Shown: positions 1 through 8,351 of the stretch, piece after piece
Numbering within the stretch: position 1 is the stretch's first letter
Layout of the letters: every line of letters begins with the position of its first letter
Source of the DNA: Acinetobacter lwoffii
GTDB lineage: Bacteria; Pseudomonadota; Gammaproteobacteria; Pseudomonadales; Moraxellaceae
Reading direction: 5' to 3'
DNA length: 56,702 bases
Assembly (NCBI RefSeq): GCF_024129355.1
Contig: NZ_JAMXXP010000018.1
Coordinates: 1 to 56,702 of the forward strand
Program-made: the position numbers and the translations under genes
The notes under the pieces: model-generated
Database searches by the model: none
What the model was told of the DNA's origin: nothing
Seen by the model: the letters and a program-made list of their open reading frames with translations, nothing else

Positions 1-8
1 ACGAGGCA

Positions 9-64
9 TAGCGAATAGTAAAATTGGGTTTGGCGATTTGATTTTACTACTTCGCTATTTTTTT
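9..64 (+). terminator. Intrinsic terminator of a gene left of the window
   Basis: A long stem (arms 9-24 and 41-57, one bulged base) is followed by seven T at 58-64. It points rightward, so it probably ends a plus-strand gene lying before base 1. Nothing else is visible in the first 110 bases. Confidence 0.75.
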
Positions 65-108
65 AAGCTAAAAGTGTCAACACACCCTAATTTTTTGAAT
101 AGAGGGCT

Positions 109-141
109 AAAAAGAAGAACCAGATTAATCTGATTCTTCTT
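109..141 (-). terminator. Terminator overlapping the end of the CNNM gene
   Basis: A near-perfect palindrome spans 112-141 (12-bp perfect core at 121-132, one mismatch in the flanks) and on the minus strand runs into a short T tract. It contains the stop codon of the minus-strand gene that ends at 125, so terminator and coding end are shared. Confidence 0.6.
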
Positions 142-1447
142 GAATAACTGAATTGGTTTCGATTAGGCGGGTCACCAGTAACTGGTCAATTTTAAAGTGA
201 TCGACGTCCACCACTTCAAACTTATAAGCACCAAATATCACTGCATCTGCAGGACGTGGAATCTTGCGTAATTTATACATCATGAAGCCAGCGATGGTTT
301 CATAGTTTTCATCATCAGGCATCTCATCAATTTCAAGCGCATGCTTGATGTCTTCAATCGGTGTACTGCCTTCAATCAACCAGGAATTATTATCTCGTTT
401 AATAATTTGCTGATCGGCTTCAATAGGCGTCACCCAGTCACCCATCACGGTAATCATAATATCGGAAAGGGTAATCACCCCAACGACCAGCGCATATTCA
501 TTAATGACGACGGCAAACTTTTCCTTGGTAGAGCGGAAACGGTCCAGAACTTCCGATAAGGTCAAAGTGTCAGGAATGGTCAACACATTACGGATGGTAT
601 TTTCATTGAGCTGCAGCAGCGACTGGTTGTTCAGAATACGCACCAGAATGTCTTTGGCATCGACATAGCCAATCACACTGTCAATGTCATTGCTACATAC
701 CAGAAACTTGGAGTAGGGATATTCTGCCAGCTTTTGCCGAATACTTTCTTCCGGTTCATTCAAGGTGAAGAACACCACATTTTCACGTGTGGTCATACTC
801 GAAGGCACGTTACGTTCTTCCAGCTCGAATACGTTTTCAATGAAATGGTGTTCCTGTTTCTGGAGCACGCCTGCCTGTGCACCGGCATCCATCACTGCAG
901 AAATATCATCAAAAGTAATATTGTCATCACGAATAGTATTTACTTTAAACAGACGGAACAGCATGTTGGCAATCGCATTGATAAACCAAGCCAAAGGTTT
1001 GCAGACTTTAATGAAAATCTGAATTGGCTCGATGACTGAGACTGCGATCTTTTCTGGCGCAATCATGGCCAGACGTTTCGGCATCAGGTCTGCAAATAAA
1101 ATAAATAATGAAGTGACGACCGTAAACGAAAGCGCAAAGCTGATATTGTCAGCCCAAGGTCCTTGGTAAAAGCGGGAAACAAAATTATAAATATAAGGAC
1201 GGAAGGCACCTTCACCTAAAATACCACCAAGAATGGCAACTGCATTTAAACCAATTTGGGAGGCTGCAAAGAAGTCTGCAGAATTTTCTTGTAGATCTAA
1301 AACTTTTTGAGCGCGATGATCACCCGACTCAGCCAGAATTTTGAGTTTGACTTTACGGGCACCAGCGAGGGCGATTTCAGTTAAAGATAAAAAACCGGCC
1401 CCCGTGATGAGTATTAAGATAATCACGATATTTTGTAAGAGGCTCAC
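125..1447 (-). CDS. CNNM/CorC (HlyC) family membrane protein
   Basis: A 440-residue inner-membrane protein of the CNNM family (also called HlyC/CorC or UPF0053), proposed to act in magnesium or cobalt transport and metal resistance. An N-terminal hydrophobic DUF21 domain with several membrane segments covers about residues 1-150. Two CBS motifs follow at about 210-335 (ending in the typical FAVVINEYALVVGVITLSD stretch), and a small CorC/HlyC C-terminal domain lies at about 345-430. The start is GTG, supported by an AGGTGG ribosome-binding site four bases upstream; no in-frame ATG lies nearby. It stands alone with its own terminator. The substrate is not proven for most family members, so the family call is firm and the function tentative. 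MgtE at 11.6 kb is a second CBS-regulated transporter in this window. Confidence 0.88.
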   Translation of the reverse strand: MSLLQNIVIILILITGAGFLSLTEIALAGARKVKLKILAESGDHRAQKVLDLQENSADFFAASQIGLNAVAILGGILGEGAFRPYIYNFVSRFYQGPWADNISFALSFTVVTSLFILFADLMPKRLAMIAPEKIAVSVIEPIQIFIKVCKPLAWFINAIANMLFRLFKVNTIRDDNITFDDISAVMDAGAQAGVLQKQEHHFIENVFELEERNVPSSMTTRENVVFFTLNEPEESIRQKLAEYPYSKFLVCSNDIDSVIGYVDAKDILVRILNNQSLLQLNENTIRNVLTIPDTLTLSEVLDRFRSTKEKFAVVINEYALVVGVITLSDIMITVMGDWVTPIEADQQIIKRDNNSWLIEGSTPIEDIKHALEIDEMPDDENYETIAGFMMYKLRKIPRPADAVIFGAYKFEVVDVDHFKIDQLLVTRLIETNSVIQEESD

Positions 1448-1490
1448 AAATCCACCTGTGGATGAATAGTATCTTGGGATATTTTTAACA

Positions 1491-1530
1491 CAAAAAAAGA
1501 CTTGAGGTGTAACAATGACATCTCAAGTCT
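1491..1530 (-). terminator. Terminator of the LysR gene
   Basis: A 9-bp perfect stem (1498-1506 with 1522-1530) is followed on the minus strand by a run of seven T. It lies 45 bases past the stop of the LysR gene and just upstream of the CNNM gene, separating the two. Confidence 0.85.
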
Positions 1531-1574
1531 TCGAAGTATAATCTTAAAAAATAAGAATTTAGAAGATTTTGAGT

Positions 1575-2564
1575 TTAATAATGTGAAAATTGAGAATTAT
1601 TGCTCAGGAATTCACGGTTTTCTTCTTCAATCATCTGGCGGGCGACATATAAAATCAGCTGACGTAACCAGCGATGCGCCGGATGATGATGCAATAAAGG
1701 ACACCATGCCATTTTCAATTCAAATTCAGGAATATAAAACGGCGGATCTTTGAGAATTAAATTGTGATTCTTGGCTTGCAAACGTGCAATGCGTGAAGGC
1801 AGTGTTGCGACCAGATCGACATTGGCAGCCAATAACCCCGGCATCTGGTAGTGACGGGTAAAGACTGAGATTTTACGTTTCTGGCCAATACGTTCTAAAG
1901 CCTGATCGATCCAGCCTAAACCGGCCTGTTTTTCAGGATTTACCCCGAAGCCAACACCCATACCGGTTTTGGAAACCCAGATATGCTGTGCATCCAGGTA
2001 ACTTTTAAGGTTTAAGTTGCTTGCGGCAGGATGCTTGTTATTTAAAAGGCAAGAAAAGCTGTCACGCCAGACCAAAACCTGATGAAAACTTTGCGGGATT
2101 TCATTAAAACGGTTGATTGCCAGATCGACCTTGCCTTGTTCCATGTCACGATATGACACGTCACTTGGCGTCAGGAAGTCTAATACCACGTTCGGTGCTT
2201 CTGAACGTAGGGCTTTAACCAGACGTGGAACCAGCGTGGCTTCTGCATAATCCGAGGTCATGATCCGGAAGACACGATTTGAGGTATATGGACGGAACTC
2301 GGTACGTGGTTCCAGGATCATCGACAGATCAGCGAGCGCATCTCGAATGCGGGGCTGCAATTCTAAGGCACGTTCAGTGGGTGTCATGCCTTCAGAAGAA
2401 CGAATCAGGAGGGGATCATTAAATAAATTGCGTAATCGGCGTAAGATGTTACTCATGGCAGGCTGGGTAACGCCCAGTTGTTCTGCTGCACGTGTGACAT
2501 TTTTTTCGCGAAGAAGTACATCAAGATAAATTAATAGATTGAGATCGACCCGCTCCAGATTCAT
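1575..2564 (-). CDS. LysR-family transcriptional regulator
   Basis: A 329-residue LysR-type regulator. The N-terminal winged helix-turn-helix covers about residues 4-65, with the typical pattern of NVTRAAEQLGVTQPAMSNIL and the LRxLFxDPLL turn. The LysR substrate-binding domain covers about 90-305. The protein is slightly longer than usual and ends in an Asn/Ser-rich tail. The ATG start is followed directly by the canonical MNLERVDLNLL opening. It is transcribed away from isocitrate lyase, 660 bases distant, so it could control aceA, but that is only a position-based inference. A dyad at 2593-2616 just upstream of its start is a candidate autoregulatory site. The inducer is unknown. Confidence 0.92.
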   Translation of the reverse strand: MNLERVDLNLLIYLDVLLREKNVTRAAEQLGVTQPAMSNILRRLRNLFNDPLLIRSSEGMTPTERALELQPRIRDALADLSMILEPRTEFRPYTSNRVFRIMTSDYAEATLVPRLVKALRSEAPNVVLDFLTPSDVSYRDMEQGKVDLAINRFNEIPQSFHQVLVWRDSFSCLLNNKHPAASNLNLKSYLDAQHIWVSKTGMGVGFGVNPEKQAGLGWIDQALERIGQKRKISVFTRHYQMPGLLAANVDLVATLPSRIARLQAKNHNLILKDPPFYIPEFELKMAWCPLLHHHPAHRWLRQLILYVARQMIEEENREFLSNNSQFSHY

Positions 2565-3224
2565 AAAAGAAATACCGAGAATAAATACAAGAAATTATGA
2601 AGATTATGCCATAATTGCCGGGCCTTGTGTAAAGCGTCGATGAAAAAAAGCCATGTGCTCACTGATAAAGTTTACAAAATTAACACAGGCTTAAGCTCCA
2701 TTATTCAAAGTGTACATAAGAAAAAGATGCACGTTAAATAGAATATCATTTAGCCTTTTTATAGAGGGAAATGAAAACCATCTTTTCGCTTTAAAAGAAC
2801 ATGAGAAAGGCTGTTCTTACGTTCAGTATTTGAGTGAAAAGTACACTAAATCGAGAATTCATCAAGTTGAATAAATCATCAAAGATCAGTATTTTTTAAA
2901 GATAAAAGGGCATAAACCCCATATCCAGACTTAAGTCTAATGAATTATTTTTAAGCAACATGTGGAAATTTTATCCATTTTTATTTTTAAATAAATATAT
3001 ATAAAACATAATCTTAATTTAATCTATCAAGATTGTAATAAGACTTTGATCTACTCATTTTTTAAATAAATACTGAAGATTCTTGCAGACTATTGGATTA
3101 ATTTTCATAAGCCCACTAATCTTTAGCTATCCCAACGGATCGTCGAAAATCTGAACAAGTCATTGAGGGTGTGATTTGAGCGGTTCGTTGCAGAAAAATC
3201 CTAATATTATTACAGGAATATATC
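2565..3224. other. Long intergenic region between LysR and aceA
   Basis: These 660 AT-rich bases separate divergent genes and hold no credible ORF. Visible elements are the dyad at 2593-2616, a 12-bp perfect palindrome at 2927-2938 (AGACTTAAGTCT), and a good ribosome-binding site (AGGA, eight bases before the aceA ATG). The region is long enough for a multi-operator promoter of a regulated carbon-utilisation gene, but no promoter box is clear enough to name. Confidence 0.5.
2593..2616. promoter_or_regulatory. Candidate LysR-type operator
   Basis: The inverted repeat AATTATG-N10-CATAATT has perfect 7-bp arms and sits 29-52 bases upstream of the LysR start codon. Size and place fit a LysR-type binding site used for autoregulation. 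This is inferred from symmetry and position only. Confidence 0.35.
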
Positions 3225-4826
3225 ATGACTACATACCAAACAGCGATTGATGCAATCCGCGAATTAAAAGCGAAATTCGGTAACACTTGGGCAGACATCA
3301 GTCCTGAAGATGCTGCGCGTATGCAACTTCAAAACCGTTTCAAAACTGGTTTAGACATTGCGAAATATACAGCGGCAATTATGCGTCGTGATATGGCTGC
3401 TTATGATGCAGACTCTAGCAAATACACTCAATCACTAGGTTGCTGGCACGGTTTCATCGCGCAACAAAAAATGATTGCGAACAAAAAATACTTCGGTACA
3501 ACTGAACGTCGCTACATCTACCTTTCTGGTTGGATGGTTGCAGCGCTTCGTTCAGAATTCGGTCCACTTCCTGACCAATCTATGCACGAAAAAACGTCTG
3601 TTCCTGCATTGATCGAAGAAATCTACACATTCTTACGTCAAGCTGACGCGAAAGAATTAAACGACTTGTTCCGTGCACTTAAAAAAGCACAAGAAGCGGG
3701 CGACACTGCTAAAGCAGCTGAAATCACTTCACAAATCGACAACTTCCAAACTCACGTTGTGCCAATTATTGCGGACATCGACGCTGGTTTCGGTAACGAA
3801 GAAGCGACTTACTTACTTGCCAAGAAAATGATCGAAGCGGGTGCTTGTGCACTACAAATCGAAAACCAGGTTTCTGATGCGAAACAATGTGGTCACCAAG
3901 CTGGTAAAGTAACAGTTCCACACGAAGACTTCATCGCGAAAATCCACGCTCTTCGCTATGCATTCCTAGAAATGGGTCTTGATGACGGTATCATCGTTGC
4001 ACGTACTGACTCTGAAGGCGCTGACTTGACTCAAAAAATCCCAGTGGTTAAAGAGCCAGGCGACATCGCTTCTCAATACATTAGCTACTTAGACACAACT
4101 GAAATCGACATTTCAGAAGCTCAAGAAGACGAAATTCTGATCAAGCGTGATGGTAAACTTCACCGTCCTAAACGTCTTGCTTCTGGTCTATACCAGTTCC
4201 GTGAAGGCACGCAAATCGACCGCGTTGTACTTGACTGTGTAACTAGCCTACAAAACGGTGCTGACTTGCTTTGGATCGAAACTGCGACGCCTAACGTTGC
4301 TGAAATCGCTCACATGGTTAACCGTGTACGTGAAACAGTTCCAAATGCGAAACTTGTTTATAACAACTCGCCTTCGTTCAACTGGACTTTAAACTTCCGT
4401 CAACAAGCGTATGACCGTTGGGTTGCTGAAGGTAAAGACGTTTCTGCTTACGACCGTGCTAAGTTAATGAGCGCTGAGTACGATGCAACTGAACTGGCTG
4501 CTGAAGCTGACGAAAAAGTTCGTACATTCCAAGCTGACGCTGCTCGTGAAGCGGGTGTGTTCCATCACTTGATCACACTTCCGACTTACCACACAGCTGC
4601 ACTTTCTACTCATGAGCTTGCTCAAGGTTACTTCGGTACTGAAGGTATGTTGGCTTATGTTGCTGGCGTACAACGTAAAGAAATCCGCGGCGGTATCGCA
4701 TGTGTTAAACACCAAGCAATGGCTGGTTCTGACATCGGTGATGACCACAAAGAAATCTTCGCTGGTGACAATGCATTGAAAGCTGGTGATGATTCTAAAA
4801 ACACAATGAACCAGTTCAGCGCTTAA
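3225..4826 (+). CDS. aceA: Isocitrate lyase
   Basis: Isocitrate lyase cleaves isocitrate to glyoxylate and succinate, the first step of the glyoxylate shunt needed for growth on acetate, fatty acids or alkanes. The 533-residue protein belongs to the longer Pseudomonas/Acinetobacter type (E. coli AceA is about 434). The catalytic signature reads KQCGH, with Cys222, and variants of KKCGH at the second position are normal in this subfamily. The substrate-binding SPSFNW stretch and the C-terminal ITLPTYHTAAL segment are intact. The ATG has an AGGA site eight bases upstream. Codon choice (CGT, AAC, TTC, GAC) looks biased towards high expression. The gene stands alone with its own terminator. Malate synthase and the usual kinase/phosphatase are not in the window. 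Confidence 0.97.
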   Translation: MTTYQTAIDAIRELKAKFGNTWADISPEDAARMQLQNRFKTGLDIAKYTAAIMRRDMAAYDADSSKYTQSLGCWHGFIAQQKMIANKKYFGTTERRYIYLSGWMVAALRSEFGPLPDQSMHEKTSVPALIEEIYTFLRQADAKELNDLFRALKKAQEAGDTAKAAEITSQIDNFQTHVVPIIADIDAGFGNEEATYLLAKKMIEAGACALQIENQVSDAKQCGHQAGKVTVPHEDFIAKIHALRYAFLEMGLDDGIIVARTDSEGADLTQKIPVVKEPGDIASQYISYLDTTEIDISEAQEDEILIKRDGKLHRPKRLASGLYQFREGTQIDRVVLDCVTSLQNGADLLWIETATPNVAEIAHMVNRVRETVPNAKLVYNNSPSFNWTLNFRQQAYDRWVAEGKDVSAYDRAKLMSAEYDATELAAEADEKVRTFQADAAREAGVFHHLITLPTYHTAALSTHELAQGYFGTEGMLAYVAGVQRKEIRGGIACVKHQAMAGSDIGDDHKEIFAGDNALKAGDDSKNTMNQFSA

Positions 4827-4846
4827 TCCGCTCAATTGATTCACCA

Positions 4847-4873
4847 AAAAACCCTGCAGATGCAGGGTTTTTT
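4847..4873 (+). terminator. Terminator of aceA
   Basis: A stem of CCCTGCA pairing with TGCAGGG, flanked by A and T runs, lies 20 bases after the aceA stop and ends in six T. Confidence 0.9.
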
Positions 4874-5083
4874 GTTTGGAAAAATGCTATTAATAAATAG
4901 GGAAGAGCAATCTCAAGAATATGCTCAAGAGGGATTATCCATAATTTCTCCATGATTGGTTTTTATCGCAGTTTTTATGTGTTTAATTCTTGCATTCTAG
5001 TGCTATGTCACTGAATATTTGGATATAGCATGCTTATGTTCTGCATCAATTTACCCCTATTTAATTAAAAGTGACCCGGACTT

Positions 5084-8000
5084 ATGCTGTCTAAATTTTT
5101 TATCCACCGCCCGATCTTCGCTGGGGTACTGGCGATTGTTGTCATGGCAATCGGCTTGTTCGCAGTGATGAACCTGTCAGTGGAACGTTATCCGGACATT
5201 GCCCCGCCAAGGATAACGGTGGCAGCAACTTATAGCGGTGCTTCTGCAGAAACTGTGGAAGAAAGTGTGACTCAAGTGCTGGAACAGCAAATCAAAGGCA
5301 TTGATCATCTGCTGTATTTCAGTTCGAGTAGTGATTCTTCAGGGCGCAGCCGGGTCAGTATTAGCTTTGAAAATGGCACCAACCCAGATACTGCACAGGT
5401 TCAGGTACAAAATGCGATTAATGGGGTACTAAACCGATTACCGGAAGATGTACAACGCCAAGGCGTTAATGTCTTTAAATCGCTCGGTGATACCCATATG
5501 GTGATCAGCCTGTATGATGAGTCGGGGCGCAGCAACAATATTGAACTTTCCGACTATCTGATGACCCATCTGGAACAGGACATTTCCCGGATTGAAGGCA
5601 TTGGTGAGGTGGATGTTTTTGGTTCACAATATGCGATGCGGATCTGGCTGAATCCGGCAAAATTAAAACAATATAACCTGATGCCAAGTGATGTGCGTGC
5701 TGCGATTGAAGCCCAGAATACTCAGGTCGCTGCTGGTGCGATTGGTGATCTTCCAGCCATAGACGAGCAATACCTGAATGCCAAAGTTACTTCGGGTTCA
5801 CGGCTAAAAACTGTAGAAGAATTCCAGAATATTATTGTCAAATCGGATCGTGCCGGCAGCTTTATTTATTTGAAAGATATTGCGCGGGTAGAACTGGGTG
5901 CTGAAAATTATCAGTCTTATAGTACCAATAATGGTTATCCATCAGCAGGTCTGGGTATTTCACTGGCCTCAGGGGCCAATGCCATTGCCACCTCTAATCT
6001 GATTAAGGCTGAAATTGCCCGTATTTCCCAGCAATTGCCTGAAGGCTATAAAATTGCTTACCCACGTGACAATACGCCTTTTGTACAAGAATCAATTAAA
6101 GAAGTGATCAAAACCCTGATCGAAGCCGTGATCTTGGTCATCATTGTGATGTTCATTTTCTTGCAGAACTGGCGTGCCACTTTGATTCCTACCGTGACTG
6201 TTCCAGTGGTGATTTTGGGTACGATGGCGGTGCTGTATGCACTGGGTATGAGTATCAACACCTTAACCTTATTTGCGCTGGTTCTGGCGATCGGCCTGTT
6301 GGTGGATGATGCGATTGTTGTGGTGGAAAACGTCGAACGGTTGATGCATGAAAAGCAACTGTCTGCCAAGGACGCGGCCCTGGAATCCATGCAGGAAATT
6401 AGTGGAGCACTGATCGGGATTACTTTGGTTTTGACCGCAGTCTTTATTCCGATGGCTTTCTTTGGTGGTTCGACTGGCGTGATCTATCGCCAATTTTCTA
6501 TCACTTTGGTTGCGGCCATGTCGCTGTCCTTAATGGTGGCATTGATTCTAACCCCAGCATTGTGCGCGCTTATTCTAAAACCGAATCCTAAACCGGCAAA
6601 ATGGGCATCCTGGTTTAACCAGAAACTGGATCATTTAAAACATCGTTATCTGAATTTGTCTAAACTCACGATTCAGCGTCAGGCGATTTGTCTACTATTG
6701 TTTGCTGGATTGATCGGTGTGTTTGCGCTGTTCTATCGTGCTTTGCCGACCAGTTTCTTGCCGAGTGAGGATCAGGGGATCTTAAGCTTGCAAATCAAAT
6801 TGCAGGAAGGCGCTCCGATGAAAAATACCATTCAGATCGGTGAAGAAGTCCGTAAGTATTTTCTGGATCAGGAACAAGCTAATGTCAATCTGGTGATGAT
6901 CCGTTATGGGCGAAATTTCTCTGGAACTGGTCAGAACCTTGCGACCGGTTTTGTAGCGTTGAAACATTGGGATGAGCGTTCCGGTCAGGACAATACTGCA
7001 CAAGCGATTCGTGAACGGGCCTTGAAGCATTTTCAAAGTAATCGCAATGCACAAATTAACGTGTCCATGCCAGCTTCAGTCAATGGTCTTGGACAAACCG
7101 ATGGTCTGGATTTCTGGATTCGAGATATCAATGGCAATGGCCGGCAATATCTGGAACAGCAATTTAAAGCGCTGGAAGCTCGGGCGGGCAACTATACAAG
7201 CTTTGAAAATCTGGGCAAGCGTTCTAATCCTGACAAAGCAGAACTACGTGTCAATATTGATCAGAAACAGGCCATGGCCAACGGCCTGACTCAATCGGCA
7301 ATCAACAGTACTTTATCCAGTGCTTGGGGCGGCAGTTATATCAATGACTTTATTGATCGTGGTCGGATTAAACGGGTGATTATGCAGGGTGATGCTGAAT
7401 TCCGCTCTAAGCCGGAAGATCTGGCACAGTGGCATGTACGAAATGACCAAAATCAGATGGTGCCTTTCAGTAACTTCTCGCAAGTGGGCTGGAGTGGTGG
7501 TCCTGAAGTGGTCAACCGCTTTATGGGGTATACCGCATTGCAAATGGAAGCCGATCGGGCCAAAGACAGCAGTTCCGGCCAGGCCATGCAAGATGTGGAA
7601 GCTTTAATTGCCGAGCAGGAAGGGGTGGATGTGGTCTGGAGCGGTCTTTCTTTCGAGGAAAAACAGTCCAATAATCAGGCGATCTGGCTGTATCTGATTT
7701 CAATTGGTTTTATTTTTCTTTGTCTGGCGGCTTTATATGAAAGCTGGAGCATTCCAACCGCCGTGATGTCAGCTATTCCACTCGGGATTGGCGGCAATAT
7801 TATTTTCAGTTATCTGGCTGGTTTCCCGAATGATATCTATTTCCAGATTGCCTTGCTGACTACCATTGGTCTGTCCTGTAAGAATGCCATTCTGATTGTG
7901 GAATTTGCTTCATTAGCGCAGCAACAAGGTAAATCGGTAGTAGAAGCCGCATTAGAAGGTGCGTCTTTACGTCTACGTCCAATTTTGATGACTTCTTTGG

Positions 8001-8179
8001 CCTTTGGCGCAGGGATTTTACCGCTGGTCTTTGCTACAGGCGCTGGTGCGGTGAGTCGTCAGGAAATTGGCGTGAGTGTATTTGGTGGTGTCATTTTTGG
8101 AACATTGCTGGTGCTGATTTTTATTCCATTTATGTATGTTTTAATTCGTCGACTCATCATCAAAAAATCGCGTGCTTAA
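5084..8179 (+). CDS. RND efflux permease, HAE1 type (first of two)
   Basis: A 1031-residue inner-membrane RND transporter of the AcrB/AdeB (HAE1) class, exporting drugs or other hydrophobic compounds by proton antiport. Features seen are the N-terminal FFIHRP opening and first membrane helix, two large periplasmic loops (about residues 35-335 and 560-870), and twelve predicted membrane helices. The proton-relay Asp408-Asp409 sits in GLLVDDAIVVVEN and Lys933 in TIGLSCKNAIL. No membrane-fusion (adaptor) or outer-membrane channel gene is adjacent, although these normally accompany such pumps. The next gene is a close paralogue of similar length. Whether it borrows partners encoded elsewhere is unknown, and the substrate cannot be read from the sequence. 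It has its own terminator. Confidence 0.93.
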   Translation: MLSKFFIHRPIFAGVLAIVVMAIGLFAVMNLSVERYPDIAPPRITVAATYSGASAETVEESVTQVLEQQIKGIDHLLYFSSSSDSSGRSRVSISFENGTNPDTAQVQVQNAINGVLNRLPEDVQRQGVNVFKSLGDTHMVISLYDESGRSNNIELSDYLMTHLEQDISRIEGIGEVDVFGSQYAMRIWLNPAKLKQYNLMPSDVRAAIEAQNTQVAAGAIGDLPAIDEQYLNAKVTSGSRLKTVEEFQNIIVKSDRAGSFIYLKDIARVELGAENYQSYSTNNGYPSAGLGISLASGANAIATSNLIKAEIARISQQLPEGYKIAYPRDNTPFVQESIKEVIKTLIEAVILVIIVMFIFLQNWRATLIPTVTVPVVILGTMAVLYALGMSINTLTLFALVLAIGLLVDDAIVVVENVERLMHEKQLSAKDAALESMQEISGALIGITLVLTAVFIPMAFFGGSTGVIYRQFSITLVAAMSLSLMVALILTPALCALILKPNPKPAKWASWFNQKLDHLKHRYLNLSKLTIQRQAICLLLFAGLIGVFALFYRALPTSFLPSEDQGILSLQIKLQEGAPMKNTIQIGEEVRKYFLDQEQANVNLVMIRYGRNFSGTGQNLATGFVALKHWDERSGQDNTAQAIRERALKHFQSNRNAQINVSMPASVNGLGQTDGLDFWIRDINGNGRQYLEQQFKALEARAGNYTSFENLGKRSNPDKAELRVNIDQKQAMANGLTQSAINSTLSSAWGGSYINDFIDRGRIKRVIMQGDAEFRSKPEDLAQWHVRNDQNQMVPFSNFSQVGWSGGPEVVNRFMGYTALQMEADRAKDSSSGQAMQDVEALIAEQEGVDVVWSGLSFEEKQSNNQAIWLYLISIGFIFLCLAALYESWSIPTAVMSAIPLGIGGNIIFSYLAGFPNDIYFQIALLTTIGLSCKNAILIVEFASLAQQQGKSVVEAALEGASLRLRPILMTSLAFGAGILPLVFATGAGAVSRQEIGVSVFGGVIFGTLLVLIFIPFMYVLIRRLIIKKSRA

Positions 8180-8202
8180 AATAAAGGAAAACTTTAGAGC
8201 TG

Positions 8203-8232
8203 AAAAATCCCCGTTTATACGGGGATTTTTTT
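8203..8232 (+). terminator. Terminator between the two RND genes
   Basis: A stem of AAAAATCCCC pairing with GGGGATTTTT, with an eight-base loop, ends in a run of seven T. It separates the two RND permeases into independent transcription units. Confidence 0.9.
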
Positions 8233-8351
8233 ATCGCCAAAACTCGTCCAATGACTGGTTGCGTTTTCAGCATGGTGTGAAAATTGCTATAAAAATCATC
8301 TATTCATACAAGAATGCGTCGTGAGAATGCATCTGATGGGGATTTTTATTC

